Below are positions 1-8,410 of a stretch of 39,635 bases of DNA, piece by piece. The stretch comes from Hungatella sp. UBA5385 (GTDB taxonomy: Bacteria; Bacillota; Clostridia; Lachnospirales; Lachnospiraceae): positions 78,634-118,268 of the forward strand of contig DHOR01000029.1 of assembly GCA_002409995.1 (NCBI GenBank). Reading direction: 5' to 3'. The first letter of the stretch is position 1. Each line of letters opens with the position of its first letter. A program made the position numbers and the translations under genes. The notes beneath the pieces were generated by a model, which ran no database searches, was not told the DNA's origin, and was given only the letters and a program-made list of their open reading frames with translations.

Positions 1-90
1 AAGGGTCGAACCCCTCAGGTAAATGTGCATAAAAACTATATAGCTTTTTTGACACATATGTAGATTTGTACATTTTGCATAAAAAAGTCA

Positions 91-120
91 TTGACAAAAG
101 TGTTATAACAGTAATATCAT
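91..120 (+). promoter_or_regulatory. Promoter and putative GntR operator upstream of the GntR gene
   Basis: TTGACA at 91-96 and TATCAT at 115-120, spaced 18 bp, form a sigma-A type promoter. The perfect palindrome TGTTATAACA lies between them at 101-110, where a bound repressor would block RNA polymerase. The same 10-mer lies in the promoter of the transporter operon (925-934). Autoregulation by the adjacent FCD-type GntR protein is inferred from position and symmetry. Confidence 0.65.
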
Positions 121-146
121 AAGGGAAAGAGAAAGGGAGGTAACAT

Positions 147-812
147 GTGAAAGAGGAAATTTTTCAAACAGCACCAGAGATAGCTTATCGCATTATTTCC
201 CAGAAGATTCTGGATGGTGAATTTCAACCGGGTATGAAGCTTTCCCGTCGTAAGATGGCGGAGGTTACCAATGTAAGTGTGATTCCGGTAATTGAGGCAT
301 TAAAACGTCTGGAAGAGGATGGATTGGTTGAGTCCAAGCCACAGTGGGGTTCCTTTGTAACAGTTCCAACCAGAGAGAAGATTATCCAGAGTTATCAGGT
401 AAGAGAAGCGATTGAGTGTCAGTCAGCCCGCATTTTAAGCCAGATTATTACTCCTGAACAGATTGATAATTTACTCAGTATTGCTACAGAACTGGATACT
501 GTTCCATATGAGGAAAAGAGCACTATAGATTCTCGTAATTATCATTTACGTTTTCATAACTGCCTGGCAGAATATACAAATAATGATCTGCTGGTTCGTA
601 CCTTAAACAGAATTAATTTATTCTGGGTTTTATGTAAGGCACTGGGAGCGCGGGCAACTCAGACGGAGTACCCCCGTTACTGGCACCGTAAGCTGGTTGA
701 TGAGATTGCAGCAGGAGACCCGGACCGGGCTGAGGCTGCAATGAGAGAACATGTTCTGGATTCTCTGGGACCTGTTCTGGAATCATTGGATGAAAAAAAC
801 AGGTCAATCTGA
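147..812 (+). CDS. GntR family transcriptional regulator (FCD/FadR subfamily)
   Basis: This 221-residue protein is a likely ligand-responsive repressor. Residues about 10-75 form the GntR winged helix (AYRIISQKILDGEF, then LSRRKMAEVTNVS, ending in GSFVTV). Residues about 80-215 resemble the FCD ligand domain, with RNYHLRFHNCLAEYTNND and REHV, whose histidines usually bind a metal-carboxylate effector. The start is GTG at 147 after GGGAGG at 136-141; the ATG at 145 is followed directly by a stop codon. The gene precedes the tctCBA-type operon, and both share the palindrome TGTTATAACA, so it probably controls uptake of a carboxylate or hydroxy acid. The effector cannot be read from sequence. 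Confidence 0.92.
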   Translation: MKEEIFQTAPEIAYRIISQKILDGEFQPGMKLSRRKMAEVTNVSVIPVIEALKRLEEDGLVESKPQWGSFVTVPTREKIIQSYQVREAIECQSARILSQIITPEQIDNLLSIATELDTVPYEEKSTIDSRNYHLRFHNCLAEYTNNDLLVRTLNRINLFWVLCKALGARATQTEYPRYWHRKLVDEIAAGDPDRAEAAMREHVLDSLGPVLESLDEKNRSI

Positions 813-843
813 TATTAGGTTGATCATGTGAATTTTATTACTT

Positions 844-872
844 CGGCTGGAGAACCGTTGCTTTTCCAGCCG
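844..872 (+). other. Stem-loop between regulator and transporter genes
   Basis: CGGCTGGA (844-851) pairs perfectly with TCCAGCCG (865-872) across a 13-base loop. No run of T follows, so it is not a standard intrinsic terminator. It may be an mRNA 3' end, a processing site or a weak terminator of the GntR transcript. Confidence 0.45.
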
Positions 873-914
873 GTGGGGGACAGAAGGGAGGTTAAAGTGT
901 CAGGGATGTTTTTT

Positions 915-942
915 TTGTAACAAGTGTTATAACAGTTATAAA
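915..942 (+). promoter_or_regulatory. Promoter and putative GntR operator of the tctCBA-type operon
   Basis: TTGTAA at 915-920 and TATAAA at 937-942 give a 16-bp spaced promoter. TGTTATAACA at 925-934 fills the spacer and is identical to the palindrome in the GntR gene's own promoter. The flanking bases also agree (AAGTGTTATAACAGT in this copy, AAAGTGTTATAACAGT at 97-112). Repression by the GntR protein is inferred. Confidence 0.65.
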
Positions 943-983
943 ATACAAAAATATTAGCAAAAGCTTAAGGAGAAAACAATATC

Positions 984-1952
984 ATGATGAAGAAAAACGC
1001 ATTGATTTTTATGGCAGTAATTATGGTTTTAGGCAGTTTGTTGATGGGGTGCAGTAAAAAGTCGGAAACTTATCCGGGTGATGCGATTCAGTTAATTGTA
1101 CCTGTGAAAGCCGGCGGTGATACAGATGCCAATGCCCGACTACTGGCACAGTATATGGAAAAGGAATTAGATGTTGCCATGCCTGTTGTTAATGTATCCG
1201 GTTCCTCTGGTACGATCGGTATGGAGCAGGTTCGTTCTTCAGAAGCAGATGGTTATACCTGTCTCTTCTTCCATACAGAGGCTATGCTGCCGGAAATATC
1301 CGATTTAATTGACTACCAGATAGATGAATTTAAGATGGCAGGTGTGTGTTTGCAAGCCAATACCACCCTTCTCATTACTCACAAAGACTCAGGATTTTCC
1401 ACTTTACAGGATTTCATAGATCAGGCAAAAGCAAATCCAGGTAAATTTGAATTTGGTATGGCGGTTGGCGGTTATCCTCATCTTATAGGACTTGCACTTG
1501 AAAGTGAGGCAGGCATTGATTTAAATCTTGTGGACATTGGAGGCAATGCGGATAAGATTGCAGCTTTAGCAGGTCATAATACAGATATTATTAATGTGGA
1601 GTATGCAATGGTTAAGGATTATTTATCAACTGGAGAATTTATAGCTTTGGCAGTACTTAATGATCAGCGAAATGAGTTGTTTTCAGATATACCCACAGCA
1701 AAAGAACAGGGGCTTGATATGCAGTTTGGCAAGTTTTTCTTTGCTGCATTTCCAAAGGAAACACCGGACGAGGTGGTAAATACCTTTACAGAAGCAATGA
1801 AAAAAGCAGTAGAGAATCCGGATTTTGTGAAAGCAGCCCAGGATTCTTATGCACTTACTCCAGTTTATATGGCACCTGAGGAAGCGTCTGCTTATGCGCA
1901 GCAGGTATATGATAATTTAAATTCTTATAAGGAACTGTTTACCAGTAAATAA
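984..1952 (+). CDS. Tripartite tricarboxylate transporter substrate-binding lipoprotein (TctC family)
   Basis: This 322-residue exported binding protein captures a carboxylate for a TTT-type secondary transporter. It has a lipoprotein signal peptide: basic MMKKN, a hydrophobic core, and lipobox LLMGC with the acylated cysteine at residue 23. The mature part has the TctC/Bug fold signature: IQLIVPVKAGGDTDANAR, GSSGTIG, and a C-terminal EEASAYAQQVYDNL helix. In Bug proteins the GG.(T/S)D region contacts the ligand's carboxylates. The start is ATG 984 (ATG 987 is also possible) behind AAGGAGA. The membrane subunits follow after 18 and 9 bp. The ligand could be a tri-, di- or hydroxymonocarboxylate; the co-transcribed dehydrogenase hints at a 2-hydroxy acid. 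Confidence 0.93.
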   Translation: MMKKNALIFMAVIMVLGSLLMGCSKKSETYPGDAIQLIVPVKAGGDTDANARLLAQYMEKELDVAMPVVNVSGSSGTIGMEQVRSSEADGYTCLFFHTEAMLPEISDLIDYQIDEFKMAGVCLQANTTLLITHKDSGFSTLQDFIDQAKANPGKFEFGMAVGGYPHLIGLALESEAGIDLNLVDIGGNADKIAALAGHNTDIINVEYAMVKDYLSTGEFIALAVLNDQRNELFSDIPTAKEQGLDMQFGKFFFAAFPKETPDEVVNTFTEAMKKAVENPDFVKAAQDSYALTPVYMAPEEASAYAQQVYDNLNSYKELFTSK

Positions 1953-1970
1953 GGAAGGGGAAACTCTATC

Positions 1971-2432
1971 ATGAAAAAATATAGTGATATGATCTGCGGC
2001 TTTGCAGGAATGGTTGTGGCTTTGGTTATATTTGTTCTCAGCATACAGATTAGTATGAAGGAAGGTGATATGATCGGAGCAGGATTTCTTCCTCAGATTG
2101 TATCTGTTATCGTGTTTGGCTTTTCAGCAGTACTGGCAGGGCGGGGCTGGAAGCTCAGCAAGGTTTATACAGAAAAAACTGCTGCTTATCCTTCCAATTC
2201 AAATGGGGTATTGCTCATGATTGCAGTCTGCTTTTTATATGCAGTTCTGCTGAAACCATTAGGATTTATAATTACAAGCGCAGGATTTTTGTTTATATCA
2301 CTCTGCTTGATGACCAAGAAGGAAAAGATAAATTATATAAAATTTATTATCATAACAATAGTTGCGGTATTGGCAATTTACCTGGTATTTACAGAGCTTT
2401 TTGGTATTCGCCTGCCTCACGGTATTCTCTAA
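1971..2432 (+). CDS. Tripartite tricarboxylate transporter small membrane subunit (TctB family)
   Basis: This 153-residue protein has about four hydrophobic segments (residues 8-26, 38-56, 81-100 and 123-143), the usual size and shape of TctB/DUF1468. The segment GDMIGAGFLPQIVSVIV resembles the conserved family G.GFFP region. It lies between the binding-protein and large-permease genes, 9 bp from the latter. It is thought to assist the large subunit and has no catalytic role of its own. The call depends on the operon context as much as on sequence. Confidence 0.9.
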   Translation: MKKYSDMICGFAGMVVALVIFVLSIQISMKEGDMIGAGFLPQIVSVIVFGFSAVLAGRGWKLSKVYTEKTAAYPSNSNGVLLMIAVCFLYAVLLKPLGFIITSAGFLFISLCLMTKKEKINYIKFIIITIVAVLAIYLVFTELFGIRLPHGIL

Positions 2433-2441
2433 AGGAGGGAA

Positions 2442-3944
2442 ATGGATATGAGTGATATTACTGCGGGAATTTTGTCCATTTGTAATTTTCCTATTATGGC
2501 TCTCATCTTTGTGGGCACATTTATGGGAATCATAGTTGGTGCAATTCCGGGATTGAGTGTAACCATGGGAGTGGCTCTGTTTTTGCCTCTTACTTTTGGC
2601 ATGGAGCCTATTGCAGGTCTGGCTCTCTTATGCGGACTTTACATAGGAGGTACTTCAGGAGGACTTATCAGTGCAATTTTACTTAAAATGCCAGGTACTG
2701 CCGCTTCTGTAGCTACCACATTTGACGGACATCCCATGGCTGAAAGAGGAGAGGCACCTAAAGCTTTGGGCATAGGAATTGTTTCTTCCTTCCTGGGTGG
2801 ACTGGTAAGTTATATTGTACTTATGCTTTTAGCACCATTTATTGCAAAGTTTGCTTTAAAGTTCGGCCCTTATGAGTATTTTTCCATCGGACTGTTTTCC
2901 ATGACTATGATTGTCAGCTTATCCTCAGGTTCTTTGGTAAAAGGAGTTCTCAGTGGTATGATAGGTTTTATCCTGGCGCTTGTAGGCATTGCTCCCATTA
3001 CCAGCCTTACACGTTTTACCTTTGGGGTTTCAGATCTTAATGCGGGTTTTAGCCTGCTTCCGATGCTGATTGGTTTGTTTGCAGTAGCAGAGGTATTGGT
3101 AGTTCTGGAAGAAAAATTTCAGCCTGCGGGCACCAGGGTTAAGGAATGTAAGATAAAAGGCTTTGGATTTACATGGAATGATGTAAAGGATCAGGGACCT
3201 AACTTCCTGATTTCCACCATGATCGGCACAGGAATAGGAATTCTTCCGGGCCTTGGTGCAAGCATCTGCAACATTCTGGCCTATTCTGTAGCAAAGAACC
3301 GTTCCAAATACCCGGAGAAGTTTGGAACCGGTATTGTTGATGGAATTATAGCACCAGAGAGCTCCAACAATGCTTCAACCGGTGGGGCAATGATTCCTCT
3401 TCTGACTCTTGGACTTCCAGGGGACAATACCACAGCCCTGATTCTGGCAGGATTTATGATTCATGGAATCACTCCGGGACCGTTGCTGTTCCGTACAGAA
3501 GGAAGGCTGGTATATGGTATTTTTGCAGCTCTTCTAGTATCGAATTTAATGATGCTGATTGTAGAATTTGTTGGAATGAGAGCATTTATAAAGATTTTAT
3601 CTGTGCCTAAGAATCTGCTGCTTCCTATAGTACTGGTTTTCTGTACAGTTGGTGCTTATGCAAATAATAACCGTGTGTTTGATGTAATTGTTATGATGGT
3701 ATTTGGTGTTATGGGATATGGTATGAAGAAGTTGAAATTTCCTCAGGCTCCTGTTATACTGGCATTTATCCTTTGTCCTACGGTAGAAACCAATTTGCGC
3801 CGAGGACTGATGAAAAGTCAGGGCAGTTTTCTGCCATTCATAACGTCGCCGATTTCCTGTGTATTCCTTGTAATTGCAGTGGCAACATTGGTACTGACTA
3901 TTCGTAAGGAGTATATAAATTCAAAAAAGCTAAAGGAGATATAA
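2442..3944 (+). CDS. Tripartite tricarboxylate transporter large permease (TctA family)
   Basis: This 500-residue polytopic membrane protein is the full length expected of TctA. It forms the cation-coupled translocation path that works with the lipoprotein at 984. Family signatures are present: AIPGLSVTMGVALFLP, GLYIGGTSGG, LLKMPGTAASVATTFDG in the first half, and GILPGLGASI, APESSNNASTGGAMIPLL and GLPGD in the second half, reflecting the internal duplication. The start has GGAGGG upstream. The dehydrogenase gene begins 6 bp after the stop, so both are translated from one mRNA. Nothing appears truncated. Confidence 0.95.
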   Translation: MDMSDITAGILSICNFPIMALIFVGTFMGIIVGAIPGLSVTMGVALFLPLTFGMEPIAGLALLCGLYIGGTSGGLISAILLKMPGTAASVATTFDGHPMAERGEAPKALGIGIVSSFLGGLVSYIVLMLLAPFIAKFALKFGPYEYFSIGLFSMTMIVSLSSGSLVKGVLSGMIGFILALVGIAPITSLTRFTFGVSDLNAGFSLLPMLIGLFAVAEVLVVLEEKFQPAGTRVKECKIKGFGFTWNDVKDQGPNFLISTMIGTGIGILPGLGASICNILAYSVAKNRSKYPEKFGTGIVDGIIAPESSNNASTGGAMIPLLTLGLPGDNTTALILAGFMIHGITPGPLLFRTEGRLVYGIFAALLVSNLMMLIVEFVGMRAFIKILSVPKNLLLPIVLVFCTVGAYANNNRVFDVIVMMVFGVMGYGMKKLKFPQAPVILAFILCPTVETNLRRGLMKSQGSFLPFITSPISCVFLVIAVATLVLTIRKEYINSKKLKEI

Positions 3945-3950
3945 TTAATA

Positions 3951-4901
3951 ATGAAAGTATACATACCACAGGAAGTTGCTCATGAAGGAACCGATTATCT
4001 CAAAGCTCATGGCTATGAAGTGAAGGTCGGAACAGGTTTTTCTATTGAAGAGATGAAAAGGGATATTGCAGACTGCGATGCAATGCTCCTCCGTACAGCT
4101 CATTGTCCGGGAGAAGTATTGGAAGCAGGAAAACAGATTAAAATAGTAGCCAGACATGGAGTAGGCTATGACAATATTGATTTAAAAGCAGCAGAAAAGC
4201 TTGGAATATGGGTCACTAATACTCCTCAGGCATTATCTGATTCTGTAGCAGAATTTACGCTTGCCTCCATTTTGATGGCTGCTAAGAATATTCCTGCCTG
4301 CAAAGATGCAATGTACCGTCAGGACTATGGTTATAAAAACAGTCATAAAGGTCTGGATGTCTATGGAAAAAGTCTGGGCATTGTGGGATTTGGCAGAATC
4401 GGTCGGGCAGTTGCCCAAAAGGCTTATGCAGGATTGGAGATGAATATTCTCGCTTATGACCCTTCTATAAAAAAGGAACAAGTGCCTGATTATGTAACAC
4501 TTTGCAGCTGGGAAGAACTATTTGGAAACGCAGATTTCATCAGTCTCCACATGCCTGGAGGAGAGAAAAATCGTAACGCTGTCAGTGCCAAAGAGTTTTC
4601 TATGATGAAGGATTCCGCTATATTGCTCAATATGGCAAGAGGAGAGGTAGTGGATGAAAAAGCTTTAGATATTGCTCTAAAAGCAGGAGAGCTTCGCTGT
4701 GCGGTATTAGATGTACAGAGTCAGGAGCCTCCGGCAGCTGATTCACCTTTGTATCAGAATGAAAAAGTGATTTTGACCCCACATATGGCTTCTAACACAG
4801 AGGAGTGTATGGGGCGTATGGCACTTCATGCTGCATGGCAGATTCATAAGGTGCTTAGTGGCGTGAAACCGGACTGGCCTGTGAATAATCCCCAGGCATA
4901 A
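3951..4901 (+). CDS. D-2-hydroxyacid dehydrogenase, phosphoglycerate dehydrogenase-like
   Basis: This 316-residue NAD(P)-dependent oxidoreductase interconverts a 2-hydroxy acid and a 2-oxo acid. The Rossmann motif GFGRIG spans residues 146-151, with Asp170 placed to bind the NAD ribose. The catalytic triad of the family is complete: Arg230 (NMARGE), Glu259 (QSQEPP) and His278 (LTPHMA). The N-terminal substrate lobe contains VARHGVGYDNID. It lacks the C-terminal ACT domain of biosynthetic SerA. It ends the TctCBA operon, so it most likely oxidises the imported compound or a product of it. The exact substrate (glycerate-, hydroxyglutarate- or phenyllactate-like) is not decidable. Confidence 0.9.
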   Translation: MKVYIPQEVAHEGTDYLKAHGYEVKVGTGFSIEEMKRDIADCDAMLLRTAHCPGEVLEAGKQIKIVARHGVGYDNIDLKAAEKLGIWVTNTPQALSDSVAEFTLASILMAAKNIPACKDAMYRQDYGYKNSHKGLDVYGKSLGIVGFGRIGRAVAQKAYAGLEMNILAYDPSIKKEQVPDYVTLCSWEELFGNADFISLHMPGGEKNRNAVSAKEFSMMKDSAILLNMARGEVVDEKALDIALKAGELRCAVLDVQSQEPPAADSPLYQNEKVILTPHMASNTEECMGRMALHAAWQIHKVLSGVKPDWPVNNPQA

Positions 4902-4935
4902 AAAGAAACGCAATAATAAGTGATTGAATAAGAGG

Positions 4936-4978
4936 GCGGACCTAAGTATAATGTACATAATACTTAAGTCCGCTTTTT
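4936..4978 (+). terminator. Intrinsic terminator of the TctCBA-dehydrogenase operon
   Basis: A 14-bp stem (4936-4949 with 4960-4973, one G-T wobble) has a 10-base loop and is followed by TTTTT at 4974-4978. It separates this operon from the HAD gene. Confidence 0.9.
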
Positions 4979-5035
4979 GTATGGAATAAATACTGCTTCC
5001 TATAAAATGCAGGCAGACAACAAAGGAGAACATTG

Positions 5036-5833
5036 ATGAAACACTATGATATTATATTCAGCGATATTGACGGGACATTTTTAAACTCTGATCATCAGGT
5101 TACAGAGAAGACTAAGAGGGAAGTACAACGAGTAACCGCCCTTGGGATTCCTTTTGTATTATCATCTTCCCGTATGCCAGAGGCAATTCTGCCCGTTCAG
5201 CATATGGCAGGAATTAAACAGCCTATGATTGCTTATGGAGGCAGTTTGATTCTGGCTGAGAATGGAGATGTTCTCTACAGTGAAGGTCTGGAAACAGATA
5301 AGGCATATCAGGTGGGGCAGTTTGTAGAGAAGGAATTCGGAGAAGTATCCTGGAATATATACAGCAGTCATAAGTGGCTCTGTGCTGCTCCCAAATCAGT
5401 TTATGTAATCAAAGAAGAAGAGATTACGGGAGCGAAATCAACGGAAGGGACACTGGAAGAGATTCATAGCTGGGAACTGATACATAAGATTTTATGCATT
5501 GGTGAGCCGGAGATGATATCTGATCTGGAGACAGCTTTGAAGGAGAATTTCACAGATCTGCTGATTGCTAAATCAGCTCCAACCTATTTGGAGATTACAA
5601 GCAGTCATATTAATAAAGGGGAAGCTATGGAGATTTTCTGTAAAAAGAAGGGGATTTCTATAGAAAATACTCTGGTGTTTGGCGATAATTATAATGATCT
5701 GGATATGTTTCAACGGGCAGGTACGAGTTATGTAATGGCAAATGCACCGGAAGAGATAAAACAAAAGGCGGAAAATCTTACAGAAGATCATAATAATGAT
5801 GGAATTGCTTCTATATTAAGTAAACTGTTTTAA
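5036..5833 (+). CDS. Cof-type HAD-IIB family phosphatase
   Basis: This 265-residue cytosolic hydrolase is probably a sugar-phosphate or cofactor phosphatase. Motif I is FSDIDGTFLN, with nucleophile Asp10 and acid/base Asp12. Motif II is the Ser of LSSSRMPE. The C2B cap follows, then Lys in SSHINKGEAM (motif III) and FGDNYNDLDMF (motif IV). All catalytic positions are present. The start is taken at ATG 5036 rather than the TTG three bases earlier, because AAAGGAG sits at 5022-5028. It stands alone between two terminators; TATAAA at 5001-5006 is a possible -10 element. Substrate specificity of this subfamily is loose and cannot be assigned. Confidence 0.9.
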   Translation: MKHYDIIFSDIDGTFLNSDHQVTEKTKREVQRVTALGIPFVLSSSRMPEAILPVQHMAGIKQPMIAYGGSLILAENGDVLYSEGLETDKAYQVGQFVEKEFGEVSWNIYSSHKWLCAAPKSVYVIKEEEITGAKSTEGTLEEIHSWELIHKILCIGEPEMISDLETALKENFTDLLIAKSAPTYLEITSSHINKGEAMEIFCKKKGISIENTLVFGDNYNDLDMFQRAGTSYVMANAPEEIKQKAENLTEDHNNDGIASILSKLF

Positions 5834-5867
5834 TATAATATTTTTGAATTAAATACTAATCCTAAAT

Positions 5868-5908
5868 AGGTGTTGAAAAAATCATGACGATTTTGCAGCA
5901 CCTTTTTT
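5868..5908 (+). terminator. Intrinsic terminator after the HAD gene
   Basis: The arms AGGTGTTG and GCAGCACCT, continued by A-rich and T-rich parts, form a stem of about 14 bp ending at 5903. TTTTTT follows. Confidence 0.85.
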
Positions 5909-5986
5909 AATTTCCAACTATGAGTATACCTGCTTGCCGTTTTATGGAAAAGTACAATAGGATAGTGAAGTGGATTAACAAGATGC

Positions 5987-6037
5987 TTGACAATTATTTC
6001 GTTGATATGATATACTAAACATGTATTAAACATGTTT
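5987..6037 (+). promoter_or_regulatory. TetR gene promoter with putative TetR operator
   Basis: TTGACA at 5987-5992 and TATACT at 6011-6016 are 18 bp apart. Immediately downstream, over the expected transcription start, lies a perfect 8-bp inverted repeat: AAACATGT (6017-6024), five bases, ACATGTTT (6030-6037). This is the usual size and place of a TetR-family autoregulatory operator. Confidence 0.75.
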
Positions 6038-6057
6038 AATTAAGAGGAGGGAATAAT

Positions 6058-6618
6058 ATGCAGCCTGACAATGTAAAGGAGCAGTTACTAAATGCAGCAA
6101 TGAAACTATTAACTGAAAGCAATGATGCAAGTAAAATCACTGCCCGACAAATCGCCGCCGAAGCTGGCGCAAACCTTGCAATGATAAACTATTATTTTGC
6201 TTCTAAGGACGCTCTTATAAGTGAGGCTGTTGATAAGTTAATAGCTAATCGTGCCGTTGAACTGGAAGAAATCAAAGAAAAAAACATTCCTGCCAAACAG
6301 AGGCTCATTGAGTTTTTGCTGAAAATGGCTGATATTACAGTGGAGTATTCTCAATATACAAAAGCGACTGCTTCCTACACCCTATTGGAAAAAGATATTG
6401 AAGAACCTTATCACATTCTGCCAATGGTAAAGGAGTGTTTGGGGGATCGTTATTCAGAAACGGAATGCCGGATAATTTCATATCAGCTTACAACTTTTTC
6501 ACAAATTGTCTTTTTTCGTTCTGACGGTTTTAGAAAGTATTCGGGGCTGGATATTATGAAGGCAGAAGAGAGAAAAACGTTGATTAACACTATGGTTAAC
6601 ACTCTCATTCAAGATTAA
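6058..6618 (+). CDS. TetR/AcrR family transcriptional regulator
   Basis: This 186-residue repressor has an N-terminal helix-turn-helix at about residues 8-55 (LLNAAMKLL, ITARQIAAEAGAN, then MINYYFASKDAL, the TetR recognition-helix signature). Residues 60-186 form a helical ligand domain unlike any I can assign. The start follows GAGGAGGG. A 57-residue membrane-protein gene begins 21 bases after the stop and is probably co-transcribed. Self-repression through the inverted repeat at 6017-6037 is likely. The inducer is unknown; the small membrane partner suggests a role in membrane stress or drug export, which is only a guess. Confidence 0.9.
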   Translation: MQPDNVKEQLLNAAMKLLTESNDASKITARQIAAEAGANLAMINYYFASKDALISEAVDKLIANRAVELEEIKEKNIPAKQRLIEFLLKMADITVEYSQYTKATASYTLLEKDIEEPYHILPMVKECLGDRYSETECRIISYQLTTFSQIVFFRSDGFRKYSGLDIMKAEERKTLINTMVNTLIQD

Positions 6619-6638
6619 ATTCAGTGGAGGTTATATAA

Positions 6639-6812
6639 ATGAAAATATTAGGTTGGTTTTCGATAGTTCTAATTGCTTGTACCATGCTTTGTGGGCTTTG
6701 GATGAAGTTCGGACCGGGTGAAAAGGACGCAAATTTTCATGCAATGCTGTCTATAGGCACCATTTTGGTGTGCCTTATTACCATTATCCTTTATATGTTA
6801 AAGATAAAGTAA
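6639..6812 (+). CDS. Small two-helix membrane protein (57 residues)
   Basis: The ATG at 6639 is preceded by GTGGAGG at 6624-6630. The product is 57 residues with two hydrophobic helices: residues about 4-22 (LGWFSIVLIACTMLCGLW) and about 36-54 (MLSIGTILVCLITIILYML). A polar hinge MKFGPGEKDANF lies between them. I do not recognise a named family. It lies 20 bp behind the TetR gene and ahead of a terminator, so the two form a small operon. Plausible roles are a membrane stress protein or an accessory to a transporter elsewhere. Confidence 0.7.
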   Translation: MKILGWFSIVLIACTMLCGLWMKFGPGEKDANFHAMLSIGTILVCLITIILYMLKIK

Positions 6813-6834
6813 AAGGACCAATAAATAAATAAAG

Positions 6835-6878
6835 AAAGAAACCCTTCCCACTTATTCTTCAGTGTAAAGGGTTTCTTT
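6835..6878. terminator. Bidirectional terminator between converging genes
   Basis: A perfect 12-bp inverted repeat (6835-6846 and 6867-6878, arm AAAGAAACCCTT) separates the small membrane gene (+) from the 2HCT transporter (-). On the minus strand it is followed by a T-rich tract. It probably terminates both transcripts. Confidence 0.75.
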
Positions 6879-6962
6879 GAAGTATCAAAAATCTACATAT
6901 TAGGTCAATGATTTTTATTTTCAAAACTCATAAGTTTAATATAACAGAATTAAATCACATCA

Positions 6963-8300
6963 TCATAGCAATAGCGCAAAGGCCGCACTGGACAGAGCCA
7001 GCACAAATGCCCCTCCGATTCTTGATAATACAGAAGCGTATCCCATTAATTCAAGACGCTTTGTTGCAGTTAAGATTACTACGTCACCTGAACCGCCACG
7101 GTTACAGCAGCAAAGTCCTGCAGTAATAGCAGCATCGATTGGATAAAAACCTACAAGGTATCCAGCAACTGCTGTACCAATGGTTACACCGATTACGATC
7201 ATTAATGTTATGAACAGATTCTTTAAGCTGATGGCTGAAATAAACATGCCAAAATCGATCATAGTGATACCAACGCCTGCAAAACACATAGCTTTTAAAT
7301 TACCTGTAATAAACTTTTGAAGTTTTCTTGTACCCTGTGCCAGATTCTCGGGAATCAGATTAAGAATATTTGCCATAGCTGCAAATACAACAAAATATGC
7401 GTAAGGGTGAATAATAACAGGTCCAATTTTAGGAAGGATCAGTCTTCCGAAAAGGCTGGAAAGAGCCCATAGACCGCCTGCTACTAAAAGTCCGGCTGCA
7501 ATATCTTCTACAGTTACTTTTGCAGGCTCTGTTTTCTTTTCCTGCTTAATCTCTTTGGAAGCATTTTTCAGAAGCTGAGTTCCATCACCTGTTAAGCTTG
7601 GGAACTTGTTGCCTAAGTTCATTAACATAATACCCATAATTAGTGCCCAGGTATCAGCCATATTCAGCAGAGCAAGAGCTAAGGAATAGAACTGATCCTT
7701 GGGTACTCCCGTTACTCGTTCATAAATCTGGCTCATAGGAACTGCGCCTGCGCCGTTTCCACCGCCTAAAGAGGGAAGAACGTAGAAAACGATTACTTCC
7801 TGTATAGGAGTACCTGTAAGGAGAGCGCCTAATACACCGAATAAGGATGCACATATAATACCTACAACAAATACTGGACCACATCTTACCAGAGTTTTAA
7901 TCAGCATTTCCCGGTTTACAGTCAGCAGACCGCCTGCCATAAGAAGCACAATATATAAGGTCTGGAAGCTGATTTCATCATAGAAATTAACTGATGAGTC
8001 AATATAAAATCCAGGAATTACTTTCAAATATACCAGAAGTGACGGAAACATGATTGCCATCATTGTACCGCCTCCTATGTATTTGTTCCAAATAGGAAGT
8101 CTTTTTCCAAATTCATAGCTAATTGCTCCGATGACGAATAAGAAGGCCATAGTTGAGAGAATATCATCGCCCAATGAACCTGTATAAACGCCTCCCAGAA
8201 TCAGTGCTGCAAAAACTACGAATAAATATAATGGTACTCCTTGAACCTTGTACTTATACCATACCTGTTTATTTTCTTTACTTTCTGCTACTTGCCCCAT
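6963..8300 (-). CDS. 2-hydroxycarboxylate transporter (2HCT family, CitS/MleP/CimH type)
   Basis: This 445-residue inner-membrane carrier takes up citrate, malate or related 2-hydroxycarboxylates by Na+ or H+ symport or by exchange. The two inverted halves each carry the diagnostic re-entrant-loop motif: LGGGNGAG around residues 178-185 and NRGGSGDVV around 400-408. The C-terminal TKRLELM (near residue 413) holds the arginine that binds the substrate carboxylate in CitS. About 11 membrane segments are visible. I chose the ATG at 8300, which has GGAGG eight bases upstream. The upstream GTG at 8381 overlaps its own purine-rich site and adds a non-conserved tail. It is divergent from a LysR gene that likely controls it. 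Confidence 0.95.
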   Translation of the reverse strand: MGQVAESKENKQVWYKYKVQGVPLYLFVVFAALILGGVYTGSLGDDILSTMAFLFVIGAISYEFGKRLPIWNKYIGGGTMMAIMFPSLLVYLKVIPGFYIDSSVNFYDEISFQTLYIVLLMAGGLLTVNREMLIKTLVRCGPVFVVGIICASLFGVLGALLTGTPIQEVIVFYVLPSLGGGNGAGAVPMSQIYERVTGVPKDQFYSLALALLNMADTWALIMGIMLMNLGNKFPSLTGDGTQLLKNASKEIKQEKKTEPAKVTVEDIAAGLLVAGGLWALSSLFGRLILPKIGPVIIHPYAYFVVFAAMANILNLIPENLAQGTRKLQKFITGNLKAMCFAGVGITMIDFGMFISAISLKNLFITLMIVIGVTIGTAVAGYLVGFYPIDAAITAGLCCCNRGGSGDVVILTATKRLELMGYASVLSRIGGAFVLALSSAAFALLL

Positions 8301-8410
8301 TTTAGTATCCTCCGTTGATTTTTTATTGACCCTATACAAAAATATGTAAGTTATTCTGTAACTGCTTGTCTGATTCTGCACCTCCTCTGACCAATTGTTA
8401 TTTTAAAGAC

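Noticed and set aside
1..18. Sequence resembling a tRNA T-arm (minus strand GGGGTTCGACCC)
   Set aside because: No anticodon or D-arm can be folded from the adjoining bases, and the stem relies on G-T pairs.
5830..6033. Minus-strand small open frame between the HAD and TetR genes
   Set aside because: It spans a terminator and the TetR promoter/operator and has no ribosome binding site.
8301..8381. N-terminal extension of the 2HCT transporter from a GTG at 8381
   Set aside because: The GTG overlaps its own AGGAGG, the added residues are not family-like, and ATG 8300 has a well-placed GGAGG.
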